64,000 nt of DNA from Oopsacas minuta (Eukaryota; Porifera; Hexactinellida; Lyssacinosida; Leucopsacidae). Numbering within the stretch: the first letter of the stretch is position 1; each line of letters starts with the position of its first letter. The DNA is taken from assembly GCA_024704765.1 (NCBI GenBank), contig JAKMXF010000055.1, positions 653,222 to 717,221 of the forward strand. The letters run 5' to 3'. Below the pieces are notes generated by a model, which ran no database searches, was not told the origin of the DNA, and worked only from the letters and a program-made list of their open reading frames with translations. Below are positions 58,176-64,000 of this stretch, in pieces. The translations under genes and the position numbers were made by a program.

Positions 58176-59512
58176 CAGTCAGTAAAATAATTATTGAGAT
58201 TTTTCGATATATTCATAAAAGAATCAATTTTCTTTTAATCAACTTTACAATATCATTTACATGCAGAATTGATTAGATATATTCTTCTTAGCTATTTTGA
58301 CGATTTATCAACTTAGATTGCATTCCTTAATATTTAATTAATATGAAGAATCTGTTGACTACGTCATCATTTTCCTCAATTCTTGAATAATAACTTGTAA
58401 ATTCTAAAGATTCTATTTTTTGCTTGTAATCCCTTGATATGAGTCAACAGCGAAAGAGACTACAGGTAGAAACATCATTTATCAGTTGTGGTCTATCTCT
58501 TGTTCAGATTTCAAAGAAACTTAGGGTCAGTGTGGGCACTGTTTATCGAATAAAATCAAGAACACAACATAATGTTGTCTTGAACATCATAAAGAAGCTG
58601 GGAGGCCATCAAGCCTAAGATTATCGGTCAAGAGAAACGTTACTCAACAGATCAGACGTGGGCCCTATATTTCTTTACGTACTTTAGCATCACTCGCCCC
58701 CGGTAAATCCTCACACGATACAGTCTGACAGGCGGTGAAAGATCTTGACTACAACAAACACAACGGAAAATAAACTAATGATTAGCGAGAAAAATCTACT
58801 TGCAAGCGACAATGGGCTAAGAAGTCAAATATCCCAAGAAAGTGTGGTGCCACACAGTAATTAATGATGAAATGTCGATTTTGCTTGCTCGGGGAAGGAT
58901 CAAAATGTGGACAAAATCAGACCAAAAACGAATAGTCCCGACAACTAAGCATTCTCCAAAGATCAATGTTCGGGCAGGGTTTAGTCCAATGGGAATATTT
59001 CCTCTATGTATTCTCACCGAAAATATGAACAGTCAAATGTTTATTGATATTCTAGAAGGGCATTTGTTAACTCACGCCGAAATCTTCCACCGAAATGAGT
59101 GGCGTCTTGTCATGGACAACGACACAAAGCACTCTTCTAAACTGGCCAAGGCATATCTTGTTCAGAACATCCCAAATCATCTTCCTTGGCCTTCTCAGAG
59201 CCCCAATATCAACCCAATAGAAAATATTTTCAGTTGGGCAAAACGAGAACTTATAAAATTGGCTCTTAGGACAATTCCAGAGCTAAGGAAGAAGCGTGAA
59301 ATTGTATGAGCTAAGATATCCCCTGAATTTCTAAAGCCATATTGTGATTCGATGCCACACAGATGCCAGAAGTTAATAGAATCTGTGGTTTTGCCATAAA
59401 TTATTAACTAGTGATCTTGTTTCACCATATACCACATGAATTAGTTACCACTCAGGAAAATTGGTTCTGTTCTAGCTCATTGAATAAATCTCAATAATTA
59501 TGATATAGACTG
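58176..59512 (+). mobile_element. Tc1 element (DD34E), second lineage, 1337 bp
   Basis: The left end starts CAGTCAGTAAAATAATTATT then GAGATTT; the right end read inward CAGTCTATATCATAATTATT then GAGATTT. TA flanks at 58174-58175 and 59513-59514. The inner half of the inverted repeat (TAATTATTGAGATTT) is perfect; positions 6-12 differ, so the copy is moderately old. Distinct from the Tc1 copies at 9353 and 17016. Confidence 0.9.
58439..59400 (+). pseudogene. Tc1 transposase (DD34E), broken
   Basis: Starts MSQQRKRLQVETSFISCGLS, followed by the first helix-turn-helix (LVQISKKLRVSVGTVYRIKS). A frameshift near 58600 leads to GRPSSLRLSVKRNVTQQIRR. Frame 58842-59309 then has WTKSDQKRIVPTTKHSPKIN, a phase-shifted G.S..G, LTENMNSQMFIDILEGHLL, VMDNDTKHSSKLAK (second Asp) and SQSPNINPIENIFSWAKREL (Glu), with 34 residues between. 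The carboxy-terminal region, PEFLKPYCDSMPHRCQKLIE, continues after a stop (TGA at about 59308) to about 59400. At least three stops and two frame changes. No lesions are shared with the other Tc1 elements. Confidence 0.9.
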
Positions 59513-59750
59513 TATGCACATCACCTCCTTCAGAGTCACATGTTTGGCACATAATGCATCTTCATGCATGACAAATGAACCTCAATTAACTCATGATTCT
59601 GTCCATAATCTTTCATGTTGTTTTCGAAAGATAGTTGGAATTTACGAACGCCTTTGTGAATATGAAAGAAAGCTCTGGTGGGAAGCGTAGCTAAAGTTAA
59701 GGAACTATTTACACATTGATGGAGAATAATCCCAAGGATATTATGTTGCA

Positions 59751-60938
59751 CAGGGTGTCTCAAAAGTTATTTCCTCCTCAGTACTTCGATTGAAGTCGTT
59801 ATAAATCGAACTGTATTGTTTACTAACCGATCATTTTTCAGATTATTATTAATCTATAGCAGTCCAATACTATAATAAATACTTCATTTCCTTATTTGAT
59901 AATCTGTTTATATTTTCGATATTTTTTCTCAACCCTCACAAATTCCATACATGGATGTCATGAAACCGAGATTTGCTGTCCGAGAGCGAGCGATTGGCAT
60001 GATTGAAGCGGGTTCAATACAGAAAACAGTCGCCAATACTCTTAGAGTCACAATTCGGACAGTTCGGAACTGGTGTAAAAGGCATAGAGCTGGATATTTG
60101 CTTGATGACAAACCCCGGTCTGGACGTCCGACGAAGCTTTCCCGGATTCCGAAAATTATAATTCGAAAATCAATCGGGAAACGCTACAATTCAACCCAAA
60201 ATCTTGCGAAATATATCTCGTCTAAGTCGGTGACCGTTAGTAAAGACACAATTCACCGTTATTTACGCGACACAATCGGAGCGAAAGCCTATGAAAGACC
60301 CTCATACCCGAAATTCACTGAAAGCAAAAGGTAAAGAGGCTAGAATTCTGTCAGGAACGCAAAAACATGGAATGGTCGTGATTGGGAAAGAGTTCTTTTT
60401 AGTGATGAAAGCCATTTTGAGCTTTTCCACCCGACTAATATGCAGAATGATCGTGTTTGGGACATTAATCCGCACAACATTACCCTTGTTGAATCAGTCA
60501 AAACCCCCCGAAAATGATGGGTCTGGGAAATGATGAGCCGGCCAGACAATTTTCATGCAGAATGGCGCCCCTGCCCATACAGCCATAAGGACCGAGAAAT
60601 GGCTTTCAAAGCATCTACCTGGCTTTTGGGAGAAAGGTGTTTAACCTAGTAACTCCCCAGATTTAAATCCCATCGAAAATCTTTGGTCTATTATGCCAGC
60701 AGAGCTAGACAAGAGAAAGCCCGCTACAAATTTAACACAGCTCGGAGATATTTGAAAAATATATGGAATGGGACTAGCCCGTCGATACTTGAGAATTTAG
60801 TTGCTGGGATGCCAAGTCGAATTAATCTATGTATAAAACTTAATGGTGAAAATATAGGCAAATAATTAGATGAATCTATCCAAGAAATTCTATATTATAG
60901 TGGTATTCATAAGTGGAAAAGACTTTTGAGACATCCTG
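59751..60938 (+). mobile_element. Tc1/mariner element (DD37E type), 1188 bp
   Basis: Left end CAGGGTGTCTCAAAAGTTAT; right end read inward CAGGATGTCTCAAAAGTCTT. TA follows the right end (60939-60940); the left flank is CA, presumably a mutated TA. It shares the CAGGGTGT start with the nested element at 18288, but otherwise the termini differ. A shorter total length than 18288-19634 is partly due to an internal deletion near 60520-60560. Confidence 0.87.
59951..60864 (+). pseudogene. DD37E-type transposase, broken
   Basis: Frame 59951-60334 carries the HTH region (ERAIGMIEAGSIQKTVANTL, TVRNWC, SGRPTK), clearly homologous to the nested element's gene (AIGMLKAGQTQKSIAIHF). Further on VLFSDESHFELFHPTNMQND (first Asp, about 60385-60450, alternative frame), NGAPAHTAIRTEKWLSKHLP (second catalytic position, here Asn instead of Asp, about 60550) and SNSPDLNPIENLWSIM (Glu). 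The spacing of 37 matches the nested element. A segment between WGMMSY-equivalent and the second acid is missing. The carboxy-terminal MPSRINLCIKLNGENIGK (60790-60864) is intact and parallels MPDRISKCIQLKGGYIGK of the nested one. Confidence 0.88.
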
Positions 60939-61439
60939 TATGTGTCTTTGTCAGCGATATACGCTTACAGTTTGCGAATAGTTTCTATGATTTCGAAAAT
61001 ATGAGCCAGCATTCAGATCATTCGAGTCCAAAAGATTTTAACGTCACAAAAGCTCCAGAATATCTACGAAATAGAATTAGCTGAGCTGCAGTGTAGTTCT
61101 GAAATGAAAACAAGGATTGCCACGGTTCTACTCTGTAGTTAGAATAGTAAGAGTCTCCAAGGTTATGTGGCAAGAGTATAGATATTAAATGATAAATTGT
61201 ATATTACCGAGTAAACATATTCAGGCCATATATAAATAATAGGTGCAAATTCATTAATACAAGCAATGGCCCAATCCAAAATAACATCAAGGTAGAAAAT
61301 TGCAAACCCCAATACGGGCCCAAATTTTGATCATTAAGTGGAGATTTCAGATTAAAGAGCTTGGTCGTCAAATACAGTAATGTGAATCACATATTCACCG
61401 TTCCTAAACACAGTAGACTCAGTCTAATATACAAATTGT

Positions 61440-61770
61440 TAATCAGGTTAAAGCCCTTGTCAGTGGAAGGTCTGAGCCATCGATTCACACATTAGCCTCC
61501 ACCCGAAAGGTGGTCAAATTTACATTTCAATGCTGAAATGTGAACCCTCACTTGTAACCGGATGGGGCAGCGAATGAAGGCGTTTCAGAAGACACACAAG
61601 AGCTGTGGAACAAGGCCACCTGGGGATGAGTTGTTAGAGCTTAGCGAACCAGCGGCACAAACGCAATCCTGAGAAATCACCCATAAAGTCCAGGACTCAA
61701 ATCACCAACTGAAACACCTCTAAGCTAAGGGGATATAATACTTGACGACGAGGTGTTTCTAGGAGTGAGA
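61440..61770. other. GC-richer, hairpin-rich stretch, unidentified
   Basis: Markedly less AT-rich than its neighbours. Contains CCACC-CGAAA-GGTGG (about 61499-61513), ACATTTCA-ATGC-TGAAATGT (61522-61541), and GAAACACCTC (61711-61720) paired with GAGGTGTTTC (61750-61759). No open frame of note on either strand. It ends just before the mariner at 61781. Could be the untranslated end of an unrecognised element or a structured non-coding RNA. Confidence 0.4.
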
Positions 61771-61780
61771 AAGAGTAGAC

Positions 61781-63088
61781 TAGGGCGTTCAATAAGCCTT
61801 GCGGGTGATATCATAGAATATGATACAAACACTATACACACTAATTCACTATATTATTTATTCAAAGTAATCCCCTCCTGCAGATACACAAAGTTTTAAC
61901 CTTTCCACCCACTTGTAAAACACATTTCTGTGCTCTTCTTCGAGGATGGATTTGAAGTACTGGTACAGGCCCGTTCCGAGTGCTTGTAATGTGTTAAAAT
62001 CTTTACCTTGAAGGTAGATTGTAAGCTTGGGGAATAGCCAAAAATCACACGAGCTGGGTCTGGTGAGTATGGTGAATGTGGAAGTAATTCTAACCCTTCT
62101 ACATCCAAGAAATTTTTGATAAGCTTAGCTGCATGGGAACGGCGTTATCAATTAAAATCTTCATTCCTCGAATTCCGGTTTTAGGGCGGTACTTTTCTAT
62201 ATTTTTTATCAAATTTGGAAGCACTTGCTCTGTAAAGAAAGTAGCACTAACAGCCTTGCCACTCTCACAAGGTAATTACAAGACAATTCTATGACTACTG
62301 AAGATGATGGGATGCATAATCTTAGTCCAGGAATTTTCGTCGGTTATTCGTCGCCCCTCACCTATGATCGCTTTTTAGACTTGCTATTGGTGTTGAATGG
62401 TACACCCACGTTTCGTCATCAGTAATAATCTCTGTTAGGCGTCTAGAATCGCAGTTCTCATAAGTTTCCGAGAGTTTCGTGGCAATATTCAGTCGATCCA
62501 ACCTTTGATTCTCACTGAGCTTATGCGAACCCATTTCCCACAAATCGATCGGTAGCCCAGCTCAATTGTCAGAATTGTATGAATAGTTTCCGTGAAATCT
62601 CCATACTCTGTTCTGACTGATTGACAGTAATGCACTTGTCTTCCGTCGCCATACTTTCAATGAGTGCGATATTCTCTAAAGTGGTGGCGGATACCGTCTT
62701 CCAGATCGAGGAAAATCTGTGACAACAGCATCACCAGATCTAAAACTGGCAGCCCATCGCTCTACAGTAGATCTGGGAGGGCAATCCCCGCACATTATCT
62801 CCTGTAACTCACTGAAGATTTGTACGAGGTGGATCTTGAGTATTGTGCGAAACTCTATGTAAGCTCGCCATTTGAGGTTGAAATTATCATCCTTTGAAGC
62901 CATAAATTCAACAGTGGGTATAAATTTACTACACGTAACTATCTCAAAAATTCATAATTTGTATTGAATTACCTTGAAACTTTCAGATATGGAGTTTAAC
63001 TAATGGGCTTATAATATATGAAGTTAGATATATTACTTGACTAATTCCTAAGATACATTATGACCCGCAAGACTTATTGAACGCCCTG
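61781..63088 (-). mobile_element. Mariner element (DD34D), about 1.31 kb
   Basis: Left end TAGGGCGTTCAATAAGCCTT and right end read inward CAGGGCGTTCAATAAGTCTT are inverted repeats with three mismatches in 29 bp. The TA duplication is not clean (AC outside left; ATATA outside right), so an outer base or two may have been lost. The right end is also found alone at 36245-36350. Confidence 0.88.
61896..62903 (-). pseudogene. Mariner transposase (DD34D), broken
   Basis: Minus strand: 62676-62903 has the amino-terminal HTH, MASKDDNFNLKWRAYIEFRT, then STVERWAASFRSGDAVVTDF and PRSGRR; 62358-62543 has HKLSENQRLDRLNIATKLSE and IITDDETWVYHSTP (first Asp in DDETW); about 62100-62160 ILIDNA (second Asp) with AAKLIKNFLDVEGLELLPHS partly in another frame; 61896-62108 has LLPHSPYSPDPA, with DFWLFPKL in the alternative frame providing the third Asp. 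This is a canonical mariner order with TGDETW.. and YSPDLAPCDFWLFP-type motifs. Several frameshifts; inactive. Confidence 0.9.
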
Positions 63089-63582
63089 ATATATTCTACA
63101 TGAAACTTGAGTATAACACAGTTACTAACCTTTTCAATCGCCAATAGTGAAACAGAAGGTAATATCTGAATTGCAGAAGATAGATAAAGGAGTATTTCCT
63201 CAGTATAGAGATAAAATTCTATCGTCAATGGACAAGATAACAAATCAACAAAGGATTGAATCACACGCTTAAATAAACTCATAAATCTGTCATCCACAAT
63301 TTGATGAAGAGATCGCTAAAGGATTATTGTAATATAAGATATTAGAGAATCTACATTCACCGCCATTTGGCATTCGAAAACTACCGAATCACTAAATATA
63401 TTGGCCATATTTCCTGCCTATCATAGGTGTAGGATAATACACGAAAACCAGCTATGCATTTTGATTGACATTAACAAGACAAATCTATTAAAACAATTCC
63501 ATAATATAAGTAACATCTAATCATACCTTATTGATTAGATAGGCAATTATATCATATGTATAGCATAGGTATTTGTTTACGA
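63089..63582. other. AT-rich, nothing recognised
   Basis: The 79-codon minus-strand frame at 63058-63297 overlaps the mariner end and has mixed composition, but no family resemblance or clear splice sites. Confidence 0.4.
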
Positions 63583-64000
63583 CAGTGGTTCCCATACTAT
63601 TTACTTTCTCTCTTCGTACCCAAAGTAACTTTGCATTACCCTTTGCAAAGTGTGCAGTAATAGAGAGGATACTACGAGAATTAGGATATATTTTCACATT
63701 TTAAAATAATCAAATTTAAAGATATCATTTATACCTTTCAAGATAAAGTACAAACGAATACTTAGAAGTTCAAATATCGATTAGAGGCCATCGCACTGCT
63801 TCACTGCGAGAATAAATTTCACTCAATCTGAATATAACCTTCAAGTTGAATAAACAATACTCCGATCAATTACATATTCCTCCTACGAGCATGTGCTGTT
63901 TTTGTAGATATATTTACAGATAATATTTACAGATAGCATACTGTATAACTTTCAGTATTTCAAAATGGAATGATCAGAGTGGAAATAAGAAAATATTATT
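63583..64000. mobile_element. Possible left end of hAT-type element
   Basis: CAGTGGTTCCCATACTATTT at 63583 followed by CTTCGTACCCAAAGTA is the organisation (CAGTGGTTCCCA...CGTACCC) typical of hAT-related MITEs and elements. The right end is not seen and may lie outside the window. Confidence 0.3.

Noticed and set aside
61499-61660. Hammerhead-like ribozyme (GATGAG...CGAA words and a CGAAA loop)
   Set aside because: The CTGATGA core is not present and the required three-stem arrangement cannot be drawn.
61711-61762. Helitron 3' end (inverted repeat followed by CTAG)
   Set aside because: The loop is about 30 bases, far too long for a Helitron terminal hairpin, and no Rep/helicase motif or TC start is seen.
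1-64000. LTR or non-LTR retrotransposons, CRISPR arrays, rRNA genes
   Set aside because: I saw no reverse-transcriptase or integrase motifs, paired LTRs, regularly spaced repeats or rRNA-like blocks; highly degraded copies could be missed by eye.

Overview
The window reads as nuclear DNA of an animal, most likely an invertebrate. It is strongly AT-rich, has no bacterial operon structure, and its open frames are short and broken and nearly all belong to cut-and-paste DNA transposons of kinds common in arthropod genomes. The family mix (many Tc1/mariner lineages, hAT, pogo/Tigger, MULE, RAG1-like) would fit an AT-rich arthropod such as a parasitic copepod. That placement is inference; no host gene in the window identifies the species. 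A 115-base N run (52511-52625) marks an assembly gap.

Layout. 1-9 kb: a decayed Tc1/mariner fragment, a hAT transposase pseudogene on the minus strand flanked by GGTATA arrays, and a 307-bp pogo-like MITE. 9.35-19.7 kb: two almost identical Tc1 (DD34E) copies in opposite orientation. The second is interrupted at a TA by a different Tc1/mariner element (DD37E), and the first preserves the empty site. Between them lie a complete hAT element with a perfect 8-bp target duplication and two copies of an unnamed ~450-bp repeat. 22-27.7 kb: a decayed mariner, then a pseudogene of about 690 codons resembling RAG1/Transib transposases, then a 248-bp Tc1-type MITE. 31.7-34.7 kb: a decayed MULE and a third copy of the ~450-bp repeat. 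36.2-44.3 kb: a mariner end abutting a pogo-like element with iterated TATCACTATATCCA motifs, a second pogo element (DD29D, Tigger type) and a second GTF2IRD2/SCAND3-like hAT with target duplication. 48.3-49.6 kb: a maT-type (DD37D) element. 58.2-63.1 kb: three Tc1/mariner elements in a row (DD34E Tc1, DD37E type, DD34D mariner), with an unexplained GC-richer, hairpin-rich stretch before the last.

All transposase genes carry stops or frameshifts, so none looks autonomous. I saw no reverse-transcriptase motifs, LTRs, rRNA, convincing tRNA or CRISPR. A few open stretches bounded by plausible splice signals (45974-46225; 56.2-57.5 kb minus strand) are the only hints of host exons. The rest, about half the window, is AT-rich DNA in which I recognise nothing. 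The items most worth following are the RAG1-like gene, the nested insertion with its in-window empty site, the iterated-motif termini of the first pogo element, and the three-copy ~450-bp repeat family.
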